Notes under the pieces: model-generated
Seen by the model: the letters and a program-made list of their open reading frames with translations, nothing else
What the model was told of the DNA's origin: nothing
Database searches by the model: none
Program-made: the position numbers and the translations under genes
Assembly: GCA_024195265.1 (NCBI GenBank)
Contig: JAJLRJ010000002.1
Coordinates: 14,409,867 to 14,473,866, forward strand
Reading direction: 5' to 3'
DNA from: Dendrophyllia cribrosa
Taxonomy: Eukaryota > Cnidaria > Anthozoa > Scleractinia > Dendrophylliidae
DNA: 64,000 nucleotides
Shown: positions 55,001 through 64,000 of the stretch, piece after piece
How the letters are laid out: each line of letters opens with the position of its first letter
Numbering within the stretch: position 1 is the stretch's first letter

Positions 55001-58000
55001 GAAGATGTAAGATTTACCACCAGCTCCTGGATATCTGCAGAGATATGATGAAGACAGTGAAAAAGATGTATGGCACTTACATGTACGAGCGATATTTATT
55101 CGCCAAGGAGAAGGACCGCTTCACGAGGAAACTCAAACGAGTAACAAAACAGTTGGAATTATCAGGTACGTTTAATAGTGTGTAGAACCACATTTCTGGA
55201 AGTTTACATTCTTGAGCGCGTTGTTTGTATTTTGCATGCGCAAACGACGTTTTTCAGACGACCGACACCAGCTCAGCCCAGCCGTAAGGATAGTTTAAGC
55301 GCCTTATATTCCACCATTTTATAACGTCTTCCCAAAAAGACTTAACTTTGGGGCACTCACAAAACCTATGAAGGAGTGTTTCGTTTTGGCCATTGCAGTG
55401 GTCGCAAAATGGTGACTCTTTTTTTTTCATTCTATGGAGTGATAGATTGGTAGGTATGATGTTGTGTATAAGTTTATATTGGAAGCTCCTCATTTTACTT
55501 TCAATGGTGACTTTAAATGGAAGTTCATAGACATCTTTTACGTTTGGCACTAGATTACTTAGAGTGATTTCGACTGTTGGCGGAGAAAAGGACTTTTCCG
55601 CTAGCATCAAGCGGGCTTGTTTCGCGGTGACGGTGTCATGATCAGCGTTGGAGGGTTCACTAACATCCCTGGCAATACTGCTCGTGATTTCGTTTTTCCA
55701 CGCTTTAGGGATTGCCGCTATGACGCCACCATAATCGAGGAAGGTGCATCGAACGTTGAATTTGCGTTTAAAATTTTCAAAAGAAAGGAATTGGTCGTGA
55801 TTGTCCAAGAGATCACTTATTTTTAAAACGCCTTTATTGACCCACGCTTTGTTGTACATCGTTTTACCGTTTGTCTTTATAAACCGGTTGTTCCATATAA
55901 TTTCTTGCTTAAATTCGTTTACCTTGAGCGGCTTTTTGCGATTCAGTTCTTGCCACGTCTCGAGGATATTTTTATAGAAAGAAGGAAGATTATTTAGGTT
56001 CAGCATTTTCAGGTCGTAGTTACATTGGAATAGAAAAGCTCCTCCGACTTTAGCTAACAAGGAATCGAGACGAGCGCACCAATGACTGCCAGTGGATTCG
56101 CAGTAGCGTTTTACCCAGGTGATCTTAAGCGATTTTGCAACATCCACAAAGTTTACCATGTTTAGGCCGCCTTTGCAGGCTGGGCCAATCAACGTCTTTC
56201 TTTTTATTTTATCAGGCTTAAAGTTCCAGACAAAAGAGAATATGTTGCTGTTGACCTCTTTTACAAAATCGGCAGGAATGTTTAAGACCGAGGAGCAAAA
56301 AACGAGTTTGGAGATTGCCAAATTCTTGACAATTGCTATTCTGCCTAAGATGGTTAGATGTCTCATACGCCAGATGTTTAGAACTTTTTTAAGTTTAGCG
56401 AGCTTCTCATCAAAGTTCAATTTGATTCCTACATTAGCAGTGTATGGAAAGGCAATTCCAAGTGCGGTGACGTAATTTTTTGGCCATGAGATGCCAAAAG
56501 GCTCATCTTTTCCTAATCTATTTTTCCAACGACCTAGCCATAGACCCTCAGTTTTTGATTTATTAATTTTGAGACCTGAGCAAGTGCTAAATTGATCAAG
56601 GAGCGCGAATAGAGACGCTGCTGAAGAGTCGTCTCGGACAAAAGCAGTGGTGTCGTCTGCATACAAACTAAGTTTAGTGATCTTATTCCCGTTTTCGAGG
56701 CCTTTAATGGAATTCGTGGTTCTAATCTGGTGTGCAAGTGGTTCGACCGCGAGAACAAAGAGCAAACCTGAGAGAGGGCACCCTTGTCTGACTCCTCTTT
56801 GTAAAGCAAAAAACTCGGACGAGTGTCCATTATTGATGACGCAACTAGAGATATTGCTGTAGAATGTTCGAGCCCAATTGAGGAAGCTTGGGCCAAAGTT
56901 CATAATATTGAGCACCTTAAAAAGGTAGTCCCACTCTAAGGAGTCGAAGGCCTTTTCAAAATCTAGGAAAAGTATCATACCTTCTTTATTTTCGTGTTGT
57001 TCAATTATGTCTGTAATTAGACGGATATTTTCACCGATAAATCTGCCTTTAATGTAACCCGTTTGGTCCCTTTCTATTAGCAGAGGGAGTACCTTCTCTA
57101 ATCGCCTTGCAATACATTTGGTAGCTATTTTATAGTCAGTGTTTAAAAGAGAGACTGGGCGCCAGTTTTTGAGCAATAAAGGATCTTTGTTCTTTTTTGG
57201 AATTAAAGAAATGATTCCTTGTCTCTGCGAAATAGAAAGCTCCCCCAATAAGGCACCATGGTTGAGGCACTCAATCAAAGGATTAGATAGCTCATTCCAG
57301 AAACGTAGGTAGAATTCAGCAGATAAACCGTCCGTGCCCGGAGATTTATTATGTTGAAAAGTTTTTAGAGCGGCAAGGCATTCTTCTGCGGTTATTAAAC
57401 CTTCGCAAATGTTTTGTTTTTCATCATCCAGTCTAGGTAGAGATTCACAATCGCAGAAGGATAGTGGGTCAGTAGCATCTTGTTGTTTTTGAGAGGTGTA
57501 AAGCTCATTGTAAAAGCTTTTCATAGCATTTAAAATGGGTGTTGGGTCTTTAACGGTAATACCCTCAGGCGTCTTCAGTTCTTTAATATGTCGTTTTTCA
57601 TAACTTCTTTTTTCTAGGCTATAGAAATATCTGTTGCATTTCTCACCCATTTCGTACCATCTCGCTCTGCTCCTAATTATGGAGCCTTTGGTTTTCTGCA
57701 CAGCAATTTCATCTAATTCTATTTTGAGCTTCTTGGCCTCCTCTACGAGGGAGTTATCTTCCGGAAACGCGTCGATACGTGAGTTTATTTCCTCTAATTT
57801 TTGAGAAAGATTTTGTTCGATATTTCTTTCTTCGTTAGCTTTCCTTTTAGCGAACCGGATAGCGAAAATCCGAATTTCCATTTTTAACATTTCCCAGTAA
57901 AGCCTTTTGTCCGTAATGCCTTTATGTTTCTCAACGGCATGCCTGATCATGAAGCTCATTTTCGTGACAAATTCTTCGTTTTCCAAAAGAGAATTGTTAA

Positions 58001-61000
58001 ACTTCCAGTAGCCTGGACCTCTTTTTTCCTGTGATCCATCCGGTTTAATTGAGATACTAACAGGAGAGTGATCTGAGTCATAGTACGCACCAATGTCGGT
58101 TTTTGAAACCCTGCCTAATAACTGTTTCGAGATGAGCCAAAAGTCTAGTCTACATTTTATCTTTCCCGAGCAGTTTTTCCAGGTATATCGCCTGTCATAC
58201 GGATGTTGTTTTCTCCAAGAATCGACTAGGTCATAGTTATTACAAAGTTCTTCAACAGAGTTGATAACATTTTTTTTTGCCTGAACGTCTTTACCCCCGA
58301 ATTTATCTAATGCGGACATCGGGCAATTGAAGTCTCCGCCAATCAAGATTTTGTCGGTTTGGCATTCACGGATGGAAATGGTCATCTTTTTAAAGAAAGC
58401 AATTTGCTGGGTTTGATCATTTGGGGCGTAAATATTAACAAAGCAAAATTCGTCGTCGCCGATGGTGGTGTTTACAATCAGTAATCTGCCGTTTTTATCT
58501 CTAGTGACATTTGTCACCTCTTTACATAAGGAGGGTTTGAACAGGATCATAACCCCTCTACTATGTTTGGACCCGTGCGCAAAGAAAATTTCACCACCCC
58601 ATTCCGTTCGCCAGAATGCTTCCAGACTGGCGTCGCTGTATGTCTCTTGTAGGAAAACTACGTCAAATTTGTTAAGATGGAGCCACCGAAAAAGCTTTCT
58701 TCTTTTAATAGCTTTGTTAAGGCCTCTTGCGTTAAAGGAAACTGCATTTAAATCCGTGTGTACTTTAGACTTAAGAATTCTTTTCCAGTTAAATGTTTGT
58801 GTACCACACTCTGCAAACATTCGATAGCGTTTAGCTTTGCGGTTAGAGTCTTTATAATAATGGTGTGCTCATTGCAATTCATCTGGGAAAAAGTTAGGCG
58901 AAAATGGATTATGAAAGAAAAAGAAAATATACAAAAACTAACACTTAACATAATAGTAACACTAATTAAACTGCGAAGCAGCTTATTGTATAGAAGGGAA
59001 AAGCTAACACTTTTGAATAACATCGATTGTTATGTCTGGATACAAAAACACCCTCCCACATACTCTCCGCAGAATTTAGCTAATTTGTAATGCAAAAGAT
59101 AATCAAAAGATAGGCGAGGCGCTAAAAAAGGAACGCTTATATATTTACATACTTGAACAGGGGAAAAAGAAGAAAAAAAAAATTTTATAACAGATTAGTG
59201 AATATTTTTTAAGTCTTCGGCTTCGTATATTCTAATTGCTTGATCGCCTTGAGATTTTTTAATAAAAATTTTGCCATCTTTAGTCCAGGCGCTCTGCCAT
59301 TTCTGATCCTTCTTGAATTTTCTTACTTTCGCGAAAAGACCGTGCCTGTAGGTTGTTAAGTTCTCATTGATATAAACAGCATCAGTGTTACGAAAAAAGT
59401 TGTTCAGACTTACTGATCTTAGGTGCTTTCTTGCTTTGTACAGTTCACTTTTCACCTTGTAGGATTTGAAGCGCACTATGATCGGTTTATGGACGTCTGT
59501 TCTTCGTGTCGACATCCTGTGGCAAATGTCTATGTCGTTGTTGGTGATGTGGACATTTACCACGTTAGCAAGTTTGATAATTTTTTCAGCGACATTTTCA
59601 TCCGGTGACTCAGAAATTCCATGTATCTCGAGGTTATACTTTCTTGTATACTGTTCTAAGTCGTCTATTTGATTGATAGCACAACCCAGATCGCTGCTCA
59701 GCTCGTCAATTTCTTGATTCAGGCCGTCGATTTGCTCTTCGGTCGTTCGAATTGTTTTCTTAAGCGACTTCACCTCAGTCTCCAACGCTTTGTTTTTCGT
59801 CTCTAAGCTTTCAACTTTGCTGATATGGAATTCGAGAGACTTTTGTAGATCATTGTACAGGTTTCGGAGTGCTCGGTTTTCTTTAAGAAGCTCGTCCGTG
59901 TTTCTTTGTATTTTGTTGAGAGCACTCCAAATACCCGCCAGATCGGTCTCTTCGGCCATCGTGTATTCTGAGGTCTTTGCCGTTTTCTTTGGCGGTATTT
60001 CGGGCGAGCTGCTGCTGCTAGGCCTTTCGCTTCGTTTCCCACCAATAGAGCGCGATGTTTCCTCGCTATCCTTTTGCTTTCCGTCCATTAAATTGCAAAG
60101 CGGAGAGTCTAGGCAGCCTACTCACAAAAAACGCTGCCGTCCATCTTGACTCTCTCCCCAAATGCGGGGGGTAGCTCGCAGGCTACAACCTCACCCGCTA
60201 GACTTCTCCTTATTGACTTACGTCAAGGTGGTAAGAAAAAGTACGCGTTTCGATGCGGGGTCAATACTCCCTAACGGTTTAATTTCTTTTCAACAGCTAA
60301 AGAAGTATCCGGTACCGAAGACCAAATGGAAAGGATCGAGAGGAGTCTTAACTTTGTTAGCGATGGTAGGTACATTAAGTTCTTTAGGCCAATTCCATAT
60401 GCTTAAATTGCAAGAAAGGTTGAAGGAAAAGTAATGCAATCTTCGTTTCACTCCTCACAAAGTGATGCAATCAGTTGCAATGTATTGCATGTTTGTCTTG
60501 CAATTCAGTGTGCCACAACAACCGGCGTTGCATTCCCGCTGCAGATGCAAAGAAAAGAAAATTTCGTGTCTGTAAAAGAACCTAAGTAATCAGGTTTTGT
60601 TTCATCCAGAAGTTCTATTTATAGGTGTTATTGTTGCTGTCTTTTGCTTTTGCTGTTGCTGTTGTTGATACTGTTGAAGTTTTGTTGTTATTATTATTGT
60701 TTTGGGGCAGGTGAAAGCACAGAATTAGACCCCAAATACAGTGATATGATCGGCAAAACGACCGGGTGCAGTCTTTTGGAACTTTTCTGGGTTTCTCTAG
60801 TCTGGTTTTCGAAAAACAAAGTAAACGGTGTTTTGAGCCCCAAAAGAACGCAATTCTTCTGTCAGGAGTGCAAAATTGATAAAAACAATGCTATTCAGTT
60901 CATTTAGGAAACGGAACAGATTAACAAACAAAACACGGAGTATTCCTTTTCCGAAAATGGATCAAAAGAACCCAATCTTCCCTCTTGTTATAGGTGTACA

Positions 61001-61943
61001 GAAATGGAGTAAGAAATGTGACGAGACATTGAAGCATCAAGAACTAATTAGCGTCAAAGCCTGGGTCAAGGCCATGGATAGCAGAATAACATCTCTTGGC
61101 GGAGAAGGGGTGCGAAGATTCTTGGGAAACCTTTTCCGCGCATTTGACGGGCTGTTTGAAACTTCGTCGCTTCCCGCAAAGACAGCTGGGAAGGCTGTGA
61201 CAGTTATGCAGAGAGTGCGGCAGATGAAAGCGGTAAGTTATGTTCCTTAGTTTATTGATATGATGGGAGATTGTTTATAAATCTAAGTTGTAATGCATAA
61301 CAATTATTCCATGGACACAACAGGATCTGAAAGATGGCCTACAAAATTTGTTTTGCTTAACGGACATTAAGGCGGCAAACACATCAGTGCCTCAGAATTG
61401 TAAAAAAACATGACTGGTCGAACAAAAGGCATTCACAACACGACTATTGAAAGGGGGAGGAAAATGGCGAAGGAAGCAAATACTTTTTACGATGAATTCA
61501 GGTTGAAGGTCAGTGGTTCGTGGCCGGCCTGGTCTCGGCCGTTGTGTTGTTTCCTTAAACAAAAACCTTTGTACCACCATGGCTCTCTCCATGCACCCAG
61601 ATTTATAAATGAGTACCGACGACAAAATGCTGACTGTAACCTTGCAATAGACTAGCATCCCATCCAGTGGGGAGTAGCAATATTCCTGTGGTTGCTACAT
61701 GCTACAGAAACCGGGTTAAGCTCCGGCCAAGTGCTCCGGCCAAGTGCTCCGGCCAAGTGCGACTTGACCTTTATCTCTAGCTAAAAGACTTATATTATGT
61801 TACGATTTTCTCTTTTCATACAGGCTTTCGAGCAGATTTTCATGAAGGATATCACCCTCGGACGCGCCAATTATCACGCAGACAGAGTTCTATACGACAT
61901 AGCAGAAATAGCTAATATCGGAATTTACTGTCACAAGAAATAA
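46015..61943 (+). CDS. uncharacterised large secreted protein, 12 exons, ~1,590 residues
   Basis: Model: 46015-46093, 48775-49038, 49111-51623, 52444-52717, 53195-53373, 53705-54347, 54989-55165, 60297-60365, 60711-60740 (tentative), 60994-61232, 61324-61508, 61824-61943. All junctions are GT..AG and phases agree, except that exon 11 needs one extra base in its A-run. Layout: signal peptide (MNFSLRVALAFLSLF..ACRA, cleavage about residue 20-21); two tandem ~340-residue modules and a third region (27-952); a coiled coil (953-1043); a Cys-rich segment (1044-1103); a globular part with four Cys and dibasic sites RR and LLRRAR (1104-1317); then basic helical exons to the end. No membrane helix is seen, so it should be secreted. 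I recognise no family. Extracellular matrix or a processed precursor are possibilities, not findings. Confidence 0.78.
46094..48337. other. intron 1 of the secreted-protein gene
   Basis: A+T-rich intron. It contains a small inverted pair AATTAAGCGTTGTTTAAAAC (47849) and TTAAAACAACGCTTAA (47963), probably a MITE, and a G-run near 48158-48175. No other feature supported. Confidence 0.5.
48338..48738. mobile_element. TTAA-flanked MITE, 401 bp, in intron 1
   Basis: GGTGGCGTTACACTAG and the inverted CTTAGTGTAACACCGCC end it, flanked by TTAA at 48334-48337 and 48739-48742. Piggybac-type layout. It ends only 36 bp before exon 2. Confidence 0.75.
48775..51623 (+). CDS. tandem-module exons of the secreted protein (48775-49038 and 49111-51623)
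   Basis: Two diverged repeats align along their whole length. Repeat 1 starts AKRLLQKIVPLGSMPSMPDG with LRTDNFDYNI, KWSFNAEG, YVFMISG and ISKGLTLLLPF. Repeat 2 starts AQTLKALSPSSRIRVLPHSF with KINHFSYDI, TWSFEGNG, YIHISGLG and FERGISMVGLF. A third segment (50640-51623) is mostly beta-like with few Cys. A 72-nt intron at 49039-49110 has good splice signals but is also in frame and stop-free, so retention would add 24 residues. I do not recognise the module. Confidence 0.8.
51786..52195. repeat. degenerate CAGTCAAT-type simple repeat
   Basis: About 400 bp of intron made almost entirely of TCAGTCAG, TCAATCAA, ATTAGTCA and GATCGATC variants. It reads as an old tetranucleotide array that has drifted. 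Confidence 0.85.
52444..52717 (+). CDS. coiled-coil exon
   Basis: A phase 0 to 1 exon. After AYGCLPGIHDQV it encodes about 70 residues of highly charged, Ala/Glu/Lys-rich helix (TENLKEAKNYYRKATRNEEF, QKLEDEEKILNKRN) ending CELDDCKK. A coiled coil is likely, which would allow the secreted protein to oligomerise. Confidence 0.8.
53195..53373 (+). CDS. Cys-rich exon
   Basis: 59 residues with 13 cysteines in two similar halves: CIGCADWNRCCARDVFGSC then CVECPSWNKCCYKSGDPVC, ending NHGC. The pattern C-x2-C-x3-W-N-x-C-C repeats, so the exon probably arose by internal duplication and forms a small disulphide-bonded fold. I cannot assign it to a named family. Confidence 0.8.
53705..54347 (+). CDS. 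globular exon with dibasic sites
   Basis: 214 residues in one exon, phase 0 to 1. It contains SVCFQAPVDTLATSCINMTV with N-glycosylation sites NMT and NAS, FHACLNKELVPRM, and basic sites KQRRS and LLRRAR that proprotein convertases could cut. No known domain seen. Confidence 0.78.
54989..55165 (+). CDS. basic helical exon
   Basis: A phase 1-1 exon of 59 residues: ATKSGRCKIYHQLLDICRDM, then Tyr/Lys/Arg-rich helix. Donor GTACGT at 55166. The LINE at about 55240-60190 lies in the following intron. Confidence 0.75.
55254..58820 (-). CDS. LINE ORF2: endonuclease and reverse transcriptase
   Basis: 1,188 residues, uninterrupted. N-terminal APE-type endonuclease (VSFNARGLNKAIKR, VVFLQETYSD, GGDFNCP, DSDHSPVSI); RT with NKSPGTDGLSAEFYLRFW, NWRPVSLLNTDYKIATK, LFLDFEKAFDS, GVRQGCPLSGLLFVLAVEPL and catalytic LYADDTTAF; then a C-terminal zinc-binding CDHCNGQNETLLHRFCECP. 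It ends YGWAELVSVV only ~25 residues after the zinc motif, shorter than related LINEs, suggesting 3' loss or a new stop. ORF1 stop and ORF2 start are 374 bp apart. Confidence 0.9.
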   Translation of the reverse strand: MFAECGTQTFNWKRILKSKVHTDLNAVSFNARGLNKAIKRRKLFRWLHLNKFDVVFLQETYSDASLEAFWRTEWGGEIFFAHGSKHSRGVMILFKPSLCKEVTNVTRDKNGRLLIVNTTIGDDEFCFVNIYAPNDQTQQIAFFKKMTISIRECQTDKILIGGDFNCPMSALDKFGGKDVQAKKNVINSVEELCNNYDLVDSWRKQHPYDRRYTWKNCSGKIKCRLDFWLISKQLLGRVSKTDIGAYYDSDHSPVSISIKPDGSQEKRGPGYWKFNNSLLENEEFVTKMSFMIRHAVEKHKGITDKRLYWEMLKMEIRIFAIRFAKRKANEERNIEQNLSQKLEEINSRIDAFPEDNSLVEEAKKLKIELDEIAVQKTKGSIIRSRARWYEMGEKCNRYFYSLEKRSYEKRHIKELKTPEGITVKDPTPILNAMKSFYNELYTSQKQQDATDPLSFCDCESLPRLDDEKQNICEGLITAEECLAALKTFQHNKSPGTDGLSAEFYLRFWNELSNPLIECLNHGALLGELSISQRQGIISLIPKKNKDPLLLKNWRPVSLLNTDYKIATKCIARRLEKVLPLLIERDQTGYIKGRFIGENIRLITDIIEQHENKEGMILFLDFEKAFDSLEWDYLFKVLNIMNFGPSFLNWARTFYSNISSCVINNGHSSEFFALQRGVRQGCPLSGLLFVLAVEPLAHQIRTTNSIKGLENGNKITKLSLYADDTTAFVRDDSSAASLFALLDQFSTCSGLKINKSKTEGLWLGRWKNRLGKDEPFGISWPKNYVTALGIAFPYTANVGIKLNFDEKLAKLKKVLNIWRMRHLTILGRIAIVKNLAISKLVFCSSVLNIPADFVKEVNSNIFSFVWNFKPDKIKRKTLIGPACKGGLNMVNFVDVAKSLKITWVKRYCESTGSHWCARLDSLLAKVGGAFLFQCNYDLKMLNLNNLPSFYKNILETWQELNRKKPLKVNEFKQEIIWNNRFIKTNGKTMYNKAWVNKGVLKISDLLDNHDQFLSFENFKRKFNVRCTFLDYGGVIAAIPKAWKNEITSSIARDVSEPSNADHDTVTAKQARLMLAEKSFSPPTVEITLSNLVPNVKDVYELPFKVTIESKMRSFQYKLIHNIIPTNLSLHRMKKKESPFCDHCNGQNETLLHRFCECPKVKSFWEDVIKWWNIRRLNYPYGWAELVSVV
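59195..60088 (-). CDS. LINE ORF1 protein
   Basis: 297 residues. Basic, Ser-rich N-terminus with PPKKTAKT; a long coiled coil (about 55-150; ENRALRNLYNDLQKSLEF, ETEVKSLKKTIRTTEEQIDG); then an RRM-like region beginning YTRKYNLEIHGI and containing KPIIVRFKSYKVKSELYKAR. This is the architecture of L1-type ORF1 RNA-binding chaperones that trimerise through the coiled coil. Intact. Confidence 0.88.
   Translation of the reverse strand: MDGKQKDSEETSRSIGGKRSERPSSSSSPEIPPKKTAKTSEYTMAEETDLAGIWSALNKIQRNTDELLKENRALRNLYNDLQKSLEFHISKVESLETKNKALETEVKSLKKTIRTTEEQIDGLNQEIDELSSDLGCAINQIDDLEQYTRKYNLEIHGISESPDENVAEKIIKLANVVNVHITNNDIDICHRMSTRRTDVHKPIIVRFKSYKVKSELYKARKHLRSVSLNNFFRNTDAVYINENLTTYRHGLFAKVRKFKKDQKWQSAWTKDGKIFIKKSQGDQAIRIYEAEDLKNIH
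60297..61943 (+). CDS. C-terminal exons of the secreted protein
   Basis: Exons 60297-60365, 60711-60740, 60994-61232, 61324-61508 and 61824-61943 encode a charged, helical C-terminus (VQKWSKKCDETLKHQELISV; FLGNLFRAFDGLFETSSLPA; KDITLGRANYHADRVLYDIA). The 30-nt exon uses a weak donor A|GTGATA, chosen because it alone gives the phase 1 needed by 60994. In exon 61324-61508 the frame breaks at the A-run 61402-61408; one extra A would join QNCKK to TGRTKGIHNTTIERGRKM. Stop TAA at 61941 overlaps an AATAAA. Confidence 0.65.
61720..61765. repeat. 13-bp triplication
   Basis: CTCCGGCCAAGTG occurs three times in tandem in the last intron of the secreted-protein gene. Confidence 0.9.
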
Positions 61944-62042
61944 ACCGAAAACGTTAACTATCAACATATAAATTTTGTACAATACAACGAGGAGAGTCTG
62001 GACGCAGTGACGTCCTATTTTTTCAATTTGACTCTTTGTTAA

Positions 62043-62366
62043 AGGGGCAATGTCGCCTATTTTTAGTATCACTTTGAAAAGCCAAAAAACATATTTGTAT
62101 CAATAGAAACCTCAATATATTGCTCGGGTTTTGTGTACTGAAACTATTAATAAGTGTCTTCAGCTGCAGATAGCTCAGATTGAAATGGATTGCAACTTGA
62201 AAAATCGGCCAATTGTGACTTGGAAAAATCATTCTATCTTCGAGAAATCACTTGATGTGTTGCTATTGGTGCTCTAAGGGCATTTTATGTAAGAGCAAAG
62301 GTGCTTGGTGAAATATTTAGTACAGTTTTGAACAAAAAAGAGCAAAATCTCTGTGACATTGCCCCT
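62043..62366. mobile_element. TTAA-flanked MITE, 324 bp
   Basis: AGGGGCAATGTCGC and the inverted GTGACATTGCCCCT end it, flanked by TTAA at 62039-62042 and 62367-62370. No ORF. It lies just past the secreted-protein stop codon, so it may be in the 3' UTR. Confidence 0.75.
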
Positions 62367-62370
62367 TTAA

Positions 62371-64000
62371 AGATTTCGTTAGCATTGTTGTTCGTTGACA
62401 ATGACGTATTTGAGATGAAGTGGACGAGTCTGTTATTGCTCATCTGCTCATCGACATATAAAAAATAATTTTACGAACTACATCGTCATAAGTTTAGACT
62501 ATACGAGTAAGTTGCCATCAAATAGTGACGAGGATTCATCGTATTTACAACACGCTTGGGCGCTAGCTATCGGGGCCCGAATTTTTAAAGTGTTGGCCAT
62601 GCCATAATGGTGCAAATCAGTTTCCGAAGTTTTCAACTTAGTTTTAGAACATTCCGTTAGCCGTTATACTACAGGAGTCAGACTGCAGTGGCTTAATTTT
62701 GAAGCATAAAAATAAGATTAGAACAAGGAGCAAAGGACTGCGAACGAAAATGCCGCTGGAGTACGTAGGATCTATAGAAGATCTAATCAGTCAAGTTACT
62801 TGATGGATGTAAGTTCAGCATTCAAACAACTGAAAGAGTTAATGAATATAAAACATTGTTATGAATCACAGCTAGGGAAGGCCTGACCAGTTGGCCTTTA
62901 TTTCCCTATGGCCCTAATCTCTTTTACTTCAATCTCTTTGCATGCTGCTTTACAAATTTCAGTTTAAGTCTAGTTGCAGCAAACTTAAGTAACTTAGCAC
63001 TTATTTAAAAAAAAAGGCAGTGTGTTTGTGTATTAATTTTGTAATCTGTATGAGCTCCACTTTTTGGGGGTGTGGTACACACGAGACGGCGAGGAGCTTG
63101 GAAACGACCCAGAAAGTGAGCCTCGCCCCAAGCCCCTCTCTAGCTCGTGTCTACCACATCCTTAACAAGCAGTCACTTAAAGGCAATTATCGTGTTTTAC
63201 TATGAGTTTTATTGTTAAATAGTGAGTTGTAGTTTGCCTATTTAGTCTCACTTTTGGTTGTCACTTTTCATACAGCGTTCCATGCGCTGCAGTAATGATG
63301 ATAGAAAAGATGCATTGCAACCAAGTTTACTAGACCATGCTCATAGTTAGCTACAAGCCCTTAAAGAAATATCTAAAAATGTGCATTTTAAATTTTGTAG
63401 AGAAAATATCGATAATATACGTGTATGTTTCTAGTCATAACAAAAAATAAAGAGATGTTACAAATTTGTTGTTTGCTTGTTTGTCTGTATTTTTTTGCTC
63501 AGTTATATTATCAGTATTATGAAAAAGAGCGGATAAGACTTATCCTAATTAAAATATCTAACCAGCTTTCATTTAGTTAGTTCTGATCTGAAGATTTAAA
63601 GTCCAAAACATCTGTTCAATTATAGATTACTAACAGATACTGTCAAAATGTGGTAAAAACAAAATCGAAGTGGTAGGAATGGCACAATTCGCCAACCATA
63701 AAGTTCCTAATTATACATGATTATCCTATAGAAAGATAAACCTATCAACACCTAATACAACACCTTGGAGAATTTTTTATTTTCGTTTTTCAGCATATTT
63801 AATAATATGTTTATTTATTTATTTATTTATCCAGGGGCATCCAATTTAGCAGAGCTAGTTTGAATGGAGCCCTGACACAACACAAAAACAAAGACATCAA
63901 AACATTAAAACTAGAAAATTAGTTAAGTTACAGAGCAGCGGCGTAGCTACCTGTACGCACGTACGCACGTGCGTACCTGAAAAAGTCGAAAAAATAGAAG
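62371..64000. other. intergenic tail of the window
   Basis: A+T-rich. An inverted pair GGTACACACGAG and CTCGTGTCTACC at 63075-63150 looks like a very small MITE. A (TTTA)n run lies at 63810-63828. Near the end ACGCACGTACGCACGTGCGT (63955-63976) is a palindrome-rich repeat that runs out of the window. No gene seen. Confidence 0.5.

Larger units (their letters stand above)
55240..60190 (-). mobile_element. L1/Tx1-type LINE, antisense in intron 7
   Basis: Carries ORF1 and ORF2 in order on the minus strand with a 5' UTR starting near 60190 (AGCCTGCGAGCTACCCCCCG). Both ORFs are open. The 3' end stops abruptly at ORF2 and shows no poly(A) or clear target duplication, so the 3' part may be missing. 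It is antisense to the host gene, as is usual for LINEs tolerated in introns. Confidence 0.85.

Overview
The window is eukaryotic: long spliced genes with GT..AG introns, A+T-rich introns packed with small inverted-repeat transposons, a tRNA-derived SINE, L1/Tx1-type, RTE-like and Penelope-like retroelements, and a remnant Ty3/gypsy element. Together with a methyl-end (delta-12-like) fatty acid desaturase and CUB-domain proteins, this suggests an invertebrate metazoan, most likely an anthozoan cnidarian such as a coral. That placement is inference; no species-level marker was seen.

Layout. (1) About 1-19,625, plus strand: the 3' part of a large multi-exon gene. I traced 17 exons whose splice phases all agree, giving 766 residues in the window: two CUB domains, Ser/Thr/Pro-rich linkers built from small phase 1-1 exons (some freshly duplicated), one transmembrane helix, a Pro-rich cytosolic tail with NPxY and PPxY motifs, and a C-terminal U-box. 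It reads as a single-pass surface receptor that carries its own ubiquitin-ligase module, and it is the best candidate for something undescribed. (2) 19,626-34,192: intergenic, mostly repeats. A complete-looking Penelope-like element with GIY-YIG domain (23,313-27,016), flanked by 758-bp inverted copies of its 3' end that each carry a hammerhead-ribozyme-like motif, sits inside an older LINE tail. A long foldback element, a decayed Ty3/gypsy element and clustered MITEs follow. (3) 34,193-35,900, minus strand: an intact fatty acid desaturase with all three histidine boxes and an upstream exon. (4) 36,000-46,000: intergenic, with a run of DNA-transposon-like elements (a foldback with tRNA-like arms, two TTAA-flanked elements, a second copy of an ~810-bp element whose first copy lies in an intron of gene 1), a LINE remnant and a SINE. 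(5) 46,015-61,943, plus strand: a 12-exon gene for a secreted protein of about 1,590 residues that I do not recognise: signal peptide, a tandem duplication of a ~340-residue module, a coiled coil, a Cys-rich exon and basic helical C-terminal exons. A full-length L1/Tx1-type LINE (ORF1 and ORF2) lies antisense in its intron 7. The last 2 kb hold MITEs and simple sequence.

The three host genes show no obvious shared pathway. The dominant theme is transposon remodelling: elements flanked by TTAA, exon duplication in the receptor ectodomain, and a minisatellite that has copied a splice donor.
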